Origin: Antrihabitans stalactiti
GTDB lineage: Bacteria; Actinomycetota; Actinomycetes; Mycobacteriales; Mycobacteriaceae
Length of the DNA stretch: 64,000 bases
NCBI RefSeq assembly: GCF_012932915.1
Contig: NZ_VCQU01000006.1
Location: 1-64,000 of the forward strand
Direction of reading: 5' to 3'
Below the pieces are notes generated by a model, which was given only the letters and a program-made list of their open reading frames with translations, was not told the origin of the DNA and did not search any database. The first letter of the stretch is position 1, and each line of letters begins with the position of its first letter. This document shows, piece by piece, positions 1 to 9,097 of this stretch. The translations under genes were made by a program, and so were the position numbers.

Positions 1-65
1 ACCGATCTGGGCATGAACTGATCCAAGCCCGGTCTCAGGTGCCATCACCTACGCATCCAACAACC

Positions 66-104
66 TGTCCCACATGTGGGTAGACATCAGATGTCCCACA
101 TGTG
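66..104. repeat. Tandem TGTCCCACATGTG repeat at left edge
   Basis: The 13-mer TGTCCCACATGTG occurs at 66-78 and again at 92-104, 26 bases apart. Each copy contains the palindrome CACATGTG, and the outer parts also form a CACATGTGGG / CCCACATGTG inverted repeat. Two equally spaced dyads in a non-coding edge look like an operator for a gene lying left of the window, but that gene is not visible. No other gene is seen in positions 1-167. Confidence 0.55.
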
Positions 105-117
105 TCGAGACTGGACA

Positions 118-147
118 GAGTCTCTGGACTCCTAAAAGACTCACGAG
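118..147. repeat. Palindromic repeat family A, copy 1 (half copy)
   Basis: Bases 118-147 carry the loop and complete right arm (GGACTCCTAAAAGACTCACG and onward) of a hairpin repeat that recurs in full at 10410, 20012, 39537 and 44151. The left arm is missing here, so this copy cannot fold into the full hairpin. It starts about 20 bases beyond the stop codon of the MinD-like ATPase gene. Confidence 0.8.
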
Positions 148-167
148 GGGGTGCGGACTTACGCGGG

Positions 168-1553
168 TTAGGACTCGGAGTGCCGACCGCTCTGGATGGC
201 GAATTCGTCGGCAACCATTGCCGCGAGCTCGAGGAAGGCGCGCTTGGTCGGCTTGCCGACCAGTTCGAGGTCGATCTCAGCGCCCTCGGCGAGATGGTCG
301 TCGTACGGCACGACCTGAACGGCCCGGGTGCGGTCGAGGAAAAGCCTGCGCAACTGGTCGATGTCGACCGACGATGCACCTTTCCGGGAGGCGTTCACCA
401 CGACGACCGTGCGCTCGACGAGATTGCCGTGACCGTGATGCTCGAGCCAATCCAACGTGGCCGACGCGCTGCGGGCGCCGTCGATCGCGGGTGAGGTGAC
501 CAGGACCAGCGAGCTGGCCATGTCGAGGACGCCGCTCATCGCGGAATGCATCAGTCCTGTGCCGCAGTCGGTCAGGATGATGTTGTAGTACGACTGCAGG
601 ACCCCGATGGCCGAGCGGTAATCCGCTTCGCTGAACGCTTCCGACACTGCCGGATCTTGCTCGCTGGCAAGGACTTCCAGTCGGCTCGGCGCCTGAGACG
701 TGTGCGCTCGGACGTCGCTGTAGCGGTGGATGTTCGGGTCGTCGAGGAGGTTGCGTACGGTCGAGCGAGTCTGCTTCGGGACGCGGTGGGCGAGCGTGCC
801 CAGGTCCGGGTTGGCGTCGATGGCGACGACGCGATCGCCGCGGAGCGACGCGAACGTCGAGCCGAGCCCGACCGTCGTCGTTGTCTTGCCGACGCCGCCT
901 TTCAGCGACAGGATCGCGATGCGGTAATCGCCGCGGACCGGCTGATTCACGCGGTCGACGAGCTCGCGGTACGCAATATCTGCGTGCGACTCACCGGGGT
1001 TGATGTTGCCGCCGGACGCCTTGTGCAGAGCCAGTCGCCATCCGCTGCGCGGTGGCCGCTTCGCTCGTCTGAGCAAGCTCAGATCGTTGACCGATTGCGG
1101 CGGCTGCTGTTGGTGCTGCTGCGGGGCGCCCTGCCATTGGCCTTGGTATTGCGGCTGTTGCTGCGGTGGGGGTGCCCACCCGTAGACGGGACCGTTGGGC
1201 GGAATATCGGGCGGCGCTTGGTAGCGGGCCGCGACCTGGTCCTCGTGGACCGGCACCCGACGGACCGTTCCATCCGATGCGATCTCCGACTTCTCACGCG
1301 AGTAGTGGTCGTTGTCGTAGCCGTCCGGCTGCTGCGGTGTGTAGCTCGACGGAGGGAACGAGCCCTGCGCAACCGCCCATGGGTTCGCGGCCTGTGGTTC
1401 CGACCGGGGGGCCTCTTGGGGCACCTGCTGATGCTGCGGCTCGACGTTGTCCGGTCGTCGCCCGACCTGATGCGCTCGCGCAGGAGCCGCGGGTTCCTCG
1501 GATTGCTGCGGCTGCAGCCATGGTGGCGTGGCGGGACTGTATTCGTTGTTCAC
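168..1553 (-). CDS. MinD/ParA-like P-loop ATPase with Pro/Gln-rich N-terminus (ESX-associated type)
   Basis: A 461-residue protein with GTG start and a strong G-rich ribosome site just upstream. Residues 1-155 are low-complexity, rich in Pro and Gln. Residues about 160-200 carry a basic segment ending in a GWR motif, as in MinD-like ATPases of type VII (ESX) loci such as EspI. A deviant Walker A KGGVGKTT lies at 218-225, followed by DANPD. The role is inferred to be cytoplasmic positioning or assembly of a membrane machine. No ESX component is in the window. It lies 149 bases downstream of the FHA gene and may be the last gene of the PknG operon. Confidence 0.8.
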   Translation of the reverse strand: MNNEYSPATPPWLQPQQSEEPAAPARAHQVGRRPDNVEPQHQQVPQEAPRSEPQAANPWAVAQGSFPPSSYTPQQPDGYDNDHYSREKSEIASDGTVRRVPVHEDQVAARYQAPPDIPPNGPVYGWAPPPQQQPQYQGQWQGAPQQHQQQPPQSVNDLSLLRRAKRPPRSGWRLALHKASGGNINPGESHADIAYRELVDRVNQPVRGDYRIAILSLKGGVGKTTTTVGLGSTFASLRGDRVVAIDANPDLGTLAHRVPKQTRSTVRNLLDDPNIHRYSDVRAHTSQAPSRLEVLASEQDPAVSEAFSEADYRSAIGVLQSYYNIILTDCGTGLMHSAMSGVLDMASSLVLVTSPAIDGARSASATLDWLEHHGHGNLVERTVVVVNASRKGASSVDIDQLRRLFLDRTRAVQVVPYDDHLAEGAEIDLELVGKPTKRAFLELAAMVADEFAIQSGRHSES

Positions 1554-1702
1554 GGCTTTCCCCCCAGGACATTCACGGACGTTTCACTGCGCGCTAGCGG
1601 CAATCACGCTAGCATCTTCGCCTCGTTCGTCGCGCTCTCGAAGTGACCGCGCAACGCGGTCGCAACCATCTGGCTAACCAGCGTCGATGTGCCGGAAACG
1701 AC

Positions 1703-2344
1703 CTATGAAAGCACGAATGTGATCGTCGTCCACGCCCCGACGTGCACACGGTCGCCGCTGCGCAACGGCGTCGCTACATTGGGAGGTAGGAGGTCGTCAC
1801 TCGCGTTGAGGCTGGTGCCGTTCGTCGACCCTACGTCGGTCAGCTCCAGTCCGTCCCCGACGATCCGCACGACCGCATGAACTCGGGAAACGCCCGCGTC
1901 GGCAGGCGGCACGCTCAGGTCGATCACGGGCGTCACCCCCTGCGAGCGACTGTGCTTGCCGATGAGGAATTCCTCACCTTGCAAGGTGATTCGGCGCTGT
2001 GGGAAGTAACTGGGGAAAGCAACGGTATCGGCGTCCGGGCCCTCACGTGCCTGCACTCGGTCGTAGTAGGCGCGATCGGCGTCGATCACCGCAGTCCATT
2101 GCACAGTGCTCGCCGACGGACCGCTCGGCGGTGCAGGCAACGCAGAATCATGACCGCAGTCTTCGCAGAATCGACCGACGACTGGGGCGCCGCAAGCTGG
2201 ACACTCCTTCGCTGCGGTCGGGGCTGGAACGACCGCGGTCGGCTCGGCGACCGGCGTGCTGACCGGCCGGGCAGACATCGGGGTGCCGCACACATCGCAG
2301 TAGTCCGTTGCGGCCGAAATGTGGCCTTCCACACAGGTCACCAT
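1703..2344 (-). CDS. FHA-domain protein with two N-terminal zinc ribbons
   Basis: 213 residues. Two zinc ribbons come first: Cys4/Cys16/Cys19, with His8 as a possible fourth ligand, and CPAC...CEDC at about 48-63. A C-terminal FHA domain follows at about 117-205 with the diagnostic GKHSRS, SRVHA and GSTNG motifs that bind phosphothreonine. It is likely the reader, and perhaps substrate, of the PknG kinase encoded upstream, in the way GarA/OdhI is for mycobacterial and corynebacterial PknG (inference). Its ATG overlaps the last base of the VWA gene's stop by one base, indicating translational coupling. The 149 bases after it, up to the ATPase gene, show no gene. Confidence 0.88.
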   Translation of the reverse strand: MVTCVEGHISAATDYCDVCGTPMSARPVSTPVAEPTAVVPAPTAAKECPACGAPVVGRFCEDCGHDSALPAPPSGPSASTVQWTAVIDADRAYYDRVQAREGPDADTVAFPSYFPQRRITLQGEEFLIGKHSRSQGVTPVIDLSVPPADAGVSRVHAVVRIVGDGLELTDVGSTNGTSLNASDDLLPPNVATPLRSGDRVHVGAWTTITFVLS

Positions 2345-3642
2345 TACGACTCCTTCGGTTGTGACCGCACTCGCGCCGTCTTGGTCGATCGTGCATCGAG
2401 TGCCATCTCGTCTGCGGCCGCAACCTGCCGTCGCAGCCTCACCGTGCCGGTGCGCTCGTCGACCTCGACGACCTTTGCGAGAAGCTTCGCGGTGCCTTCG
2501 TTGCCCGACTCCTCGGCGAGTTGCATCGCCCGGCGCAGTTTCGCGGTCGCGGTGTCGTCGTCACCGCTCTTGCGTGCTGCCAAACCCTCTTGGACGACCT
2601 GCGCAAGTTCGGCCTGGCCCGTGTAGTGCGCGACGCGGCGACTGATTTTCGCCGACAACTCGGTATCCGCGGTCCACACCGCTTTGATCAGTCCCTCGCC
2701 GACCACCTCGTCGCCTGCGACCACGCTGACCCGGGCAGCGAGCTTCTCGCGGCCCGCCGCGGCAGGTTCGACCTCGATCTGAATGTGATAGTCACGATCC
2801 TCGGTACCCCAGGCACCGAGCGGGTAGTCGCCGCGCTGAGTTCCGGATTCCGTGCGCCGGGCGGTGAGATCCTCGACCGTCGGCGCGACTTGCTTGACGA
2901 AATGAATGCGAGCGCCGACCGGCGTCCAGAGCCGTAGCGTCAAGTCGGGGATCGTCTTGGTCATAGCGACCCGCATCATCGACGCGAAGTCGGCGGCCAG
3001 TCCGGCTGGATCGGCGACGATGTCGACCGTGCCGAGCAGCGCGGATGCGATCGGGCGCAGTTCGTCCACGCGCCAGTCGGTACCGACGCCGCGGCAATCG
3101 CAGGAGAACTTGCCGGTGGCGAGTTGGATCTGTCGAGCCAGTGCCTCCGGCGTTTCGTGTTCGTTCTTGCCGTCGGTCAGCAGGATCGCATGGGCGAGGG
3201 CACCGGGGTGGCGCTCGACGAGCCGACGAGTCAGCTCCAGCCAAGTCCCCATGGCGGTGCCGCCTTTGGGGCGCAGACCGTCGACAGCTCGCAGCGCCTC
3301 CGCCTTCGTTGCCCGCGACGCCCGGACCGGGCTGCCACCGATCGGGAAGACCAAGCGCGCCACTTCCGTGCCCGCGATGATGGCGAAGAACGTTCCGTCG
3401 GTCAGTTCGTCGATGGCGGCGGCGGTGGCGCGTTTTGCTCCCTCGAACTTTGCGAACGGCGCTTGCATGGAACCGGAGCAGTCGATGGCGATCACCTCGA
3501 TCCGGTCCGGCGTCGGACCGGCTGGGACCGCGTTCTCGCCACCGTCGATCGTCACGATGGCGTCGACGGTGCCGGTTCCTTCGGCGAGGTAGAAGTTCTG
3601 ATCGACAGCGACTGAAAAACCTTGCTGCTGTGGGGAACTCAT
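2344..3642 (-). CDS. VWA-domain protein of the PknG operon
   Basis: 432 residues from an ATG with a GGAGG site seven bases upstream; longer upstream reading gives Arg-rich shadow sequence, so this start is preferred. The von Willebrand A domain spans about residues 45-220 with an intact MIDAS (DCSGS at 54-58, the GGT segment, TDG), so metal-dependent protein binding is expected. The C-terminal region is alpha/beta with tandem helices and no recognised catalytic motif. The start overlaps the phosphatase stop as ATGA. Similar VWA proteins accompany PP2C/FHA/kinase clusters; a scaffold role is inferred. No signal peptide is seen. Confidence 0.85.
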   Translation of the reverse strand: MSSPQQQGFSVAVDQNFYLAEGTGTVDAIVTIDGGENAVPAGPTPDRIEVIAIDCSGSMQAPFAKFEGAKRATAAAIDELTDGTFFAIIAGTEVARLVFPIGGSPVRASRATKAEALRAVDGLRPKGGTAMGTWLELTRRLVERHPGALAHAILLTDGKNEHETPEALARQIQLATGKFSCDCRGVGTDWRVDELRPIASALLGTVDIVADPAGLAADFASMMRVAMTKTIPDLTLRLWTPVGARIHFVKQVAPTVEDLTARRTESGTQRGDYPLGAWGTEDRDYHIQIEVEPAAAGREKLAARVSVVAGDEVVGEGLIKAVWTADTELSAKISRRVAHYTGQAELAQVVQEGLAARKSGDDDTATAKLRRAMQLAEESGNEGTAKLLAKVVEVDERTGTVRLRRQVAAADEMALDARSTKTARVRSQPKES

Positions 3643-4664
3643 GCTGCCTCCGTATCTTTCGGTGGGATCGGCACGACCGCGACGGTGATGTTGTCTCTGC
3701 CGCCCGATGCGAGAGCGAATTCGACGAGAGTCCTTGCGGCAGTGTTCGCGTCGCCGACGGTCGCGATCGTGGCCAAGTCGGCGGCGTTGGGTAGGTAGTT
3801 CCACAGGCCGTCGCTACAGACGAGCACCACCCCCGGACCCGAGGTACTGAAGGATTTGACTGCGAAGCTCGGCAACGGCTCCGCACCGGCGTCGGCACCC
3901 AGCCATCGGGTGATCATGTGTGCGCGCGGATCGGCCATAGCGGCCTTTTCGTCCGCAACCCCGGCGGTGATCAGTTCCTGCGCCCACGAATCGTCGACCG
4001 TCAGCTGCTGTGACGGTTCTGCCGCTCCCTCGGCTGCCAGCCAGTACACGCGGCTGTCGCCGACGTTGCCGACCGTGACGTCGGTGCGGCCACCGCGGGT
4101 TGCCAGCGCTGCTGCAGTGAAGGTGCACGACGGCGCGTGTTCCTGATCGGGTGTCGCCACGGCGGTCGCCGCCTCGCCTGCCGCGGCTATCGCTGCGACC
4201 ATCGCCTCTTCGGCATCTCGCCCGTCCGATAGCCAGGAGAGCAGCGTTTCGACGCCGGCACGTGCGGCTGCTCCGGACGCCGCCTGCGGGTTGTCGGTTG
4301 TCGAGACGCCGTCGCAGACGACGATCGCGATTGCCGCAGGTGGCCCGCCTTCCCCGTCGCCGTCCAAGAATCCCGCGGCCCCCGAGTCCTCGTTGCGCGG
4401 ATGGACAAGGCCGCGGTCTGTGATGAGGGCAATCGGCCCGAGTTCGCGTTCGTCGCGATCGGTCGCGCCACGCAAATGACCGCACACGACGCAGTAGTCG
4501 TCGGAGTCGAACGATTCCCCGCCGCATTCTGCGCAGCTCGCACTCACCGGACCGAGCTGCGGAACCAGGACCTGGTGCACCGCCAGTTCCGCGCCGCAGT
4601 TTTCACAGAACCGGTCGCTCGTGTGCGCCGGCGTGCCGCACTGCACGCACGCGCGGGCGGTCAC
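3639..4664 (-). CDS. PP2C-family Ser/Thr protein phosphatase with N-terminal zinc ribbons
   Basis: 341 residues, GTG start overlapping the pknG stop (GTGA). Residues 6-23 and 44-61 are two CxxC...CxxC zinc ribbons. The PP2C domain follows with NED (about 91-93), CDGVS (about 117-121), GNVGDSRVYW, CSDGLWNY and GGRDNI, which together supply the metal-binding aspartates. It should dephosphorylate Ser/Thr residues, most simply undoing PknG action on operon products. No membrane segment is seen, so it is probably cytosolic. The fusion of zinc ribbons to the phosphatase mirrors the kinase and FHA proteins of the same operon. Confidence 0.92.
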   Translation of the reverse strand: MTARACVQCGTPAHTSDRFCENCGAELAVHQVLVPQLGPVSASCAECGGESFDSDDYCVVCGHLRGATDRDERELGPIALITDRGLVHPRNEDSGAAGFLDGDGEGGPPAAIAIVVCDGVSTTDNPQAASGAAARAGVETLLSWLSDGRDAEEAMVAAIAAAGEAATAVATPDQEHAPSCTFTAAALATRGGRTDVTVGNVGDSRVYWLAAEGAAEPSQQLTVDDSWAQELITAGVADEKAAMADPRAHMITRWLGADAGAEPLPSFAVKSFSTSGPGVVLVCSDGLWNYLPNAADLATIATVGDANTAARTLVEFALASGGRDNITVAVVPIPPKDTEAA

Positions 4665-6892
4665 AACGTCGTCCGGGGGCGCATGGCGTTGGCACGGTCG
4701 ACGAGGGTGAAGCGTTCCCAATAGTCCGGCGTTTCGCGCGCGAGGTCGCGGTAGCACCGTTCGATTCCGGTCCGCACTCCTGCTTCGGTCAGGTCGACTC
4801 CCAGCAGCCGAATGCCCTGCCTGTTCCTGCCGCCGGAGTGCAGCCACGCGAGCGCTGCGTCGAACACCTTCAACCGAATGGTTGCCCGTCGCCGCGTCGA
4901 CTCCACGTTGAGTGCCTCGACGCGCGAGCCGGCTTCGCGCAGCAGGTCCTCGTTCAGTTGTTCAGGAGCCAAACCGTCCAGCTGTGTTTCGACGCCGGCG
5001 ATCTGCGCTTCTGTGAACAGCGATGATGCGGACGGCACCTCGTCCAGGACCTGCGTCGCTCCGGCACGGTCGCCCGCTGCGGACCGTTGCCTGGCCAGAC
5101 CGAACGCCGTGCTCACGAACGACCGATCGGTCCGCCACACCGCTTCGTAGTACTCGGTTGCCGTTGCTGCGTCGCCCCGAAGTTCGGCGACCGCGCCCAG
5201 CGCCATTTTCGGCGCAAGCTCGCCGGGCAGCGCGGTCAGGACGCCGTCGAATTCCTGCTGGGCCTGGTCGAATGCTCCGTTGAGCAGGTCCGCTTGCCCG
5301 CGGTACCACGCGATCCGCCAGTCGCCGGGAATGATCTGTTCGAGCCCGTCCAGGCGTGACCGTGCCTCGGCGTGATCGCCCGTTTCCAGCGCCGCCCGCA
5401 CCAGGCGCAGGGGAATCTCGATCGATTCGACTTTGCCCATCGCGGTCGTGGCGCCACTCGCGGTTTCGAGGGCGTGCTCCAAGTGGGCCGGTTTCGTGCC
5501 GCTGGTGGTGGCCAGCAATGCCGCGCCACTGTCGGTGGGATCGACGAGCGGAACTGGGAGCGCGGCGATCACGTGCGCCGGGTCGATGCTCGCCTCAGCA
5601 CCGGACCCGACGCCGAAGGCCGCACGCTGCGGACTGAAGTACGCGGACATCCCCGGCCGCGGCGTTCCGTCGTTGCGAGCCAAGATCTCCCGCAGGACGC
5701 CGGTGAGCTGGTCGGCCATTTCTTCGGTCGATGCAAAACGCGCACTCGGATCGGCGTTGGTCGCACGAAGGATGGCGCGGAACAGCGACGGATGTGTCGC
5801 GAACACGGGCACGGATTCGGGGCCGGGGAGTTGCTCGACGAAGTGACCGCGCTCTTGCGGGACTGCGGTCACGAGAACTGCGAGAGTGCGCCCCACCGTG
5901 TAGATCTCGGTGGCGACAGTGGGCCCGGTCTCTGCGATCTCGGGCGCTTGATAGCCGATCGTGCCGTAGATCGCGCTGTCCTCGTCGTCCATCGACACAA
6001 CCGCGCCGAGGTCGATCAGCTTGAGTTGCTCGTCGGTTTGCATCACGTTGTCGGGCTTGAAATCGCAGTACGCGACGCCAAGGGTGTGCAAATAGCCCAG
6101 CGCAGGCAACATTTCGACGATGTAGGCCACAGCCTGCTCGGGCGGCAGGTACTCACCGGTCTCCTGGGTGTGGCGCTTGAGAATCTGCTTGAGCGAAGTA
6201 CCGCCGACGTACTCCATCACGATGTAGCCGACCGCCACTCCGTCGGAACCCTTGTGCTCGACGAAGTTGTGGATCTTCACGATGCTGGGATGCTCGACCT
6301 CGGCAAGGAAGCGTCGCTCGGCGACCGCTGCTGCCATCGCATCGGCGTCGCCGGAGTTCAGCAGGCCTTTCAGTACCACCCAGCGGTTGTTGACGTTGCG
6401 ATCGACGGCGAGGTAGATCCAGCCGAGACCGCCGTGCGCCAAGCAACCGCGCACCTCGTATTGGCCGCCGACGACATCGCCCGTAACAAGCTTCGGGGTG
6501 AACGAGAACTTGGTCCGGCAGTTGGCGCAGAAGCCCTCGCTCCGTCCCGGCCGACCGTCCCGCCCACGACCGACCGGGTTACCGCAGCTGCTGCAAAACC
6601 GTTTGTTCTCCGCCACTTGCGGATCGACCATCATCGCGGTGGTGGGGTCGACTCGCGGTGCGCGAGGGACATCGACCATCCCCGCACCCAGGTGGCCACG
6701 CGAACTCGATCTGGTCGACTTCGACCGGTTGGTTCGGACCGAACGCGACGAGGTGCGGGCCGTCGTCGAGTTGGCAGCCGTTGCCGTCGAGCGCGTCGAC
6801 GCCTGGGCAGGTGCCGCCTGCGGTGCAGTTCCGCACACTTCGCAGTAGCCGTCGACGACAGTTCCGCCGCAGCCGGGTTCGGCGCAGGTCAT
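4661..6892 (-). CDS. pknG: Serine/threonine protein kinase PknG
   Basis: 743 residues, close to the 750 of M. tuberculosis PknG. The ATG is preceded by AGGAGG. Order: an N-terminal zinc ribbon (Cys3/8/17/20) absent from the mycobacterial description I know; a Ser/Thr-rich linker; a rubredoxin-like CxxC pair (about Cys100/103 and 122/125); a kinase domain from about 145 with VVLK (Lys175), catalytic loop YCDFKPDN (Asp277) and DLG (Asp294); and a C-terminal TPR region. PknG links external Asp/Glu, sensed by GlnH/GlnX, to 2-oxoglutarate metabolism through GarA in relatives. It is co-transcribed with glnX-glnH upstream and the phosphatase, VWA and FHA genes downstream. Confidence 0.96.
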   Translation of the reverse strand: MTCAEPGCGGTVVDGYCEVCGTAPQAAPAQASTRSTATAANSTTARTSSRSVRTNRSKSTRSSSRGHLGAGMVDVPRAPRVDPTTAMMVDPQVAENKRFCSSCGNPVGRGRDGRPGRSEGFCANCRTKFSFTPKLVTGDVVGGQYEVRGCLAHGGLGWIYLAVDRNVNNRWVVLKGLLNSGDADAMAAAVAERRFLAEVEHPSIVKIHNFVEHKGSDGVAVGYIVMEYVGGTSLKQILKRHTQETGEYLPPEQAVAYIVEMLPALGYLHTLGVAYCDFKPDNVMQTDEQLKLIDLGAVVSMDDEDSAIYGTIGYQAPEIAETGPTVATEIYTVGRTLAVLVTAVPQERGHFVEQLPGPESVPVFATHPSLFRAILRATNADPSARFASTEEMADQLTGVLREILARNDGTPRPGMSAYFSPQRAAFGVGSGAEASIDPAHVIAALPVPLVDPTDSGAALLATTSGTKPAHLEHALETASGATTAMGKVESIEIPLRLVRAALETGDHAEARSRLDGLEQIIPGDWRIAWYRGQADLLNGAFDQAQQEFDGVLTALPGELAPKMALGAVAELRGDAATATEYYEAVWRTDRSFVSTAFGLARQRSAAGDRAGATQVLDEVPSASSLFTEAQIAGVETQLDGLAPEQLNEDLLREAGSRVEALNVESTRRRATIRLKVFDAALAWLHSGGRNRQGIRLLGVDLTEAGVRTGIERCYRDLARETPDYWERFTLVDRANAMRPRTTL

Positions 6893-6902
6893 CGTGGCCT
6901 CC

Positions 6903-8126
6903 TCATCGATTCTCTTCTCGCGCTGTAGCTTTCGCCGCGATGATGTCTCGCTGTGCGGTGATCGCGCGGGTCGCGGCCTGCAGATCGCATGGGCGACGGG
7001 CGAGCAAATCGGCGGCCGTACGGTCTGCGGCGAGGACATCACGGTCTTCGCCCACGCCGAGTCGTGCCGCCTTGGCTTGATATGCCGAATGGCGGCCACG
7101 AAGCTCGGCGTGCCGGTCCAGCAGGCCTTGCGCCAGATCTTCGTCGGCGGCCGCTTGGGTCAGTTCGGTCTCGACAGCCTCGCGCAAGCTCTTGATAGCC
7201 GCGACGCGTGCCTTCGGATTACCTCGTAACGCAGCAACTTCCGTCAGTCGTGAACGGAGCGATTCGGTGCGATCCGACGGAATCGGCAAGGGGGCGGTCA
7301 CGATGGATCTGGCGACCTTGTCGCGCGCCTGCGCACCTCGCAACCGCGACTCGGCGATCTCGTTGACCTCGCTGCCGAGCTCGGCGATGGTGCTCGCCCA
7401 ATGCGCGAGAACCTTTGCAATGCCGTCGAATTCGCTGCATACCCGGCCGACGCGGTCGGCGATGGTGGTGATCGCGGCCTCGACGCTCGGAACCGTCAGC
7501 GACAGCGGATCGTTCGCGGACGTATCGAGCAGGTTCGCGATGTCGCGGCTGACCGCCCGCAGCTCGGATGGCGCCGTCGAGCCGTCGGGGTCGACGGACA
7601 ATGCCGCCGCGATCTTGTCGAGCCGCTTCTGCAACGGGGCAAGCTGGGAGAGCACGAACGAGTTGATCTCGTCGACTGCGCTGACCAATTCGGTGACCGC
7701 GGGATACGCGACCTTCATCCGTTCGACGATGTCGGCGATGCCGATGTGCAGAACGGTTTCGGTCGGCCCCATCAGCGACCGTTGCGCCAGCGGAACTGCG
7801 GTGCGCTCCAGCTCGAGTGGGCGGTCGCGGAGCAAATGGGTGAGCTCCACGCGGTCCGCGTCGTTCGGTTTCGACCGCCGAGCCCGTACGGTCCGTGCTG
7901 ATTCGAGGATCGACTTCATTCGTCCGTAGTCATCCCACATCAGAGCCAATGACGCGGCGCAGGGCGCCCATTTCTTCGCCGTGTTTCCGGTCGGCGGATA
8001 CAGCCGCAAATGGGCGAGCCCCGGGTGTTGATCGAGTTCGACGAGCGAGGCGATGATCCGCTCGAGTTCGGCATTGCGAGCGGACAAGTCGCTGTCGATC
8101 TCGATCGACGTCAGGATCGGGTGCAC
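6903..8126 (-). CDS. Coiled-coil protein of unknown function between glnH and pknG
   Basis: 407 residues from a GTG that has AGGA about nine bases upstream and lies five bases after the glnH stop; pknG starts ten bases after its end. The sequence is almost entirely predicted helix, rich in Ala, Leu, Arg and Glu with heptad-like stretches, without signal peptide, membrane segment or catalytic motif. I do not recognise the family. Its fixed place inside the operon suggests a cytosolic adaptor or regulator of PknG or GlnX. In M. tuberculosis glnH and pknG are adjacent, so this gene is an insertion relative to that layout. Confidence 0.8.
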   Translation of the reverse strand: MHPILTSIEIDSDLSARNAELERIIASLVELDQHPGLAHLRLYPPTGNTAKKWAPCAASLALMWDDYGRMKSILESARTVRARRSKPNDADRVELTHLLRDRPLELERTAVPLAQRSLMGPTETVLHIGIADIVERMKVAYPAVTELVSAVDEINSFVLSQLAPLQKRLDKIAAALSVDPDGSTAPSELRAVSRDIANLLDTSANDPLSLTVPSVEAAITTIADRVGRVCSEFDGIAKVLAHWASTIAELGSEVNEIAESRLRGAQARDKVARSIVTAPLPIPSDRTESLRSRLTEVAALRGNPKARVAAIKSLREAVETELTQAAADEDLAQGLLDRHAELRGRHSAYQAKAARLGVGEDRDVLAADRTAADLLARRPCDLQAATRAITAQRDIIAAKATAREENR

Positions 8127-8131
8127 GGTCG

Positions 8132-9097
8132 TCAATCCTGATATCGCGGAATCGGCGGGCCGGGCGACGGGCCGAGGCTGCCGAGCCTCGCGTTGTAGAT
8201 CCGGTCCCAAGTGCCGTCGGAACGCATGCGCTCGAGGACGCCGTTCACGAAACGGATTAGGTCTGTCCGCTCCTTCGGGACCCCGACAGCAAAGTTGTCG
8301 GTACCGAGCGATTCGCCGACGACGGCAAGGTTCGGATCCTGTGCAGCCAGCCCGAGCAAGATCGGAGTGTCGGTGCTGATCGCGTCGACCTGGCCTTGCT
8401 GCAGGAGGACGAGACAGTCGGTGTAGTTCGTCGCGCCGGTGACTTTCGGTGGCTGCGGCAGGCTCAGCAACACCGGTACGACCGTTGTGCCGACGACGAC
8501 GCAGACCCGCTTGCCTGCAAGGTCCTTCGTCGACGAGATGCCCGACGACTTCGCCGCGAGTACGCGACGGTCGGTGCTGAAATACACCGCCGAGAAGCCG
8601 ACTCGCTGCCGACGATCACAGGTGGCAGAGAACGTACGGACCACCATGTCGACCTTGCCGTCTTTCAGCGCGGTCTCACGATCGGCGGCGGACAGCGAGA
8701 GGAAGTCGATCTTGTCCGGGTCGCCGAGCAGGTCACGGGCCATTTCGCGGGCGAGGTCGATGTCGAAGCCTTCGAGCTGCCCGGTCACGGGGTTCCGGAA
8801 GCCGAACAGGTAGGTGTTCTGGTCGACCCCGACTCGCAGCCGGCCGCGGTTGGCGATCTCGGCCATCGTCGATCCCGCAGGCATGGCGCCAGGCGCGGGA
8901 TTTCGGCCCGGCCGGAGACTGACGTCGGTGTCGCACGTGGAGTCGTCGAGAGTCGTTGGCACCGACGTGATCTCCTGTGCACCCACCGGAGTCGGATTGA
9001 CCGGACCCACCGGTGGCAGTTCGGACGTCGACGACTCGCAACCGGTGACGACGAGCGCGGCCACGAGCAGCGCGAGCCATCCTGCGCGCCTCGTCAT
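8132..9097 (-). CDS. glnH: GlnH-type glutamate/aspartate-binding lipoprotein
   Basis: 321 residues. The ATG overlaps the glnX stop (ATGA). The N-terminus is a lipoprotein signal ending in the lipobox VVTGC. The rest is a bacterial extracellular solute-binding domain, family 3 (G-R-LRVGVDQNTY near the start, then the FDIDLAREMARDLLG segment). No ABC permease or ATPase is near, so, as in mycobacteria and corynebacteria, it probably senses dicarboxylic amino acids and signals through GlnX to PknG rather than importing them. Confidence 0.93.
   Translation of the reverse strand: MTRRAGWLALLVAALVVTGCESSTSELPPVGPVNPTPVGAQEITSVPTTLDDSTCDTDVSLRPGRNPAPGAMPAGSTMAEIANRGRLRVGVDQNTYLFGFRNPVTGQLEGFDIDLAREMARDLLGDPDKIDFLSLSAADRETALKDGKVDMVVRTFSATCDRRQRVGFSAVYFSTDRRVLAAKSSGISSTKDLAGKRVCVVVGTTVVPVLLSLPQPPKVTGATNYTDCLVLLQQGQVDAISTDTPILLGLAAQDPNLAVVGESLGTDNFAVGVPKERTDLIRFVNGVLERMRSDGTWDRIYNARLGSLGPSPGPPIPRYQD

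Noticed and set aside
546-1646. Long open frame opposite the MinD-like ATPase
   Set aside because: Arg/Val-rich shadow of the high-GC coding strand, no family features, no ribosome site.
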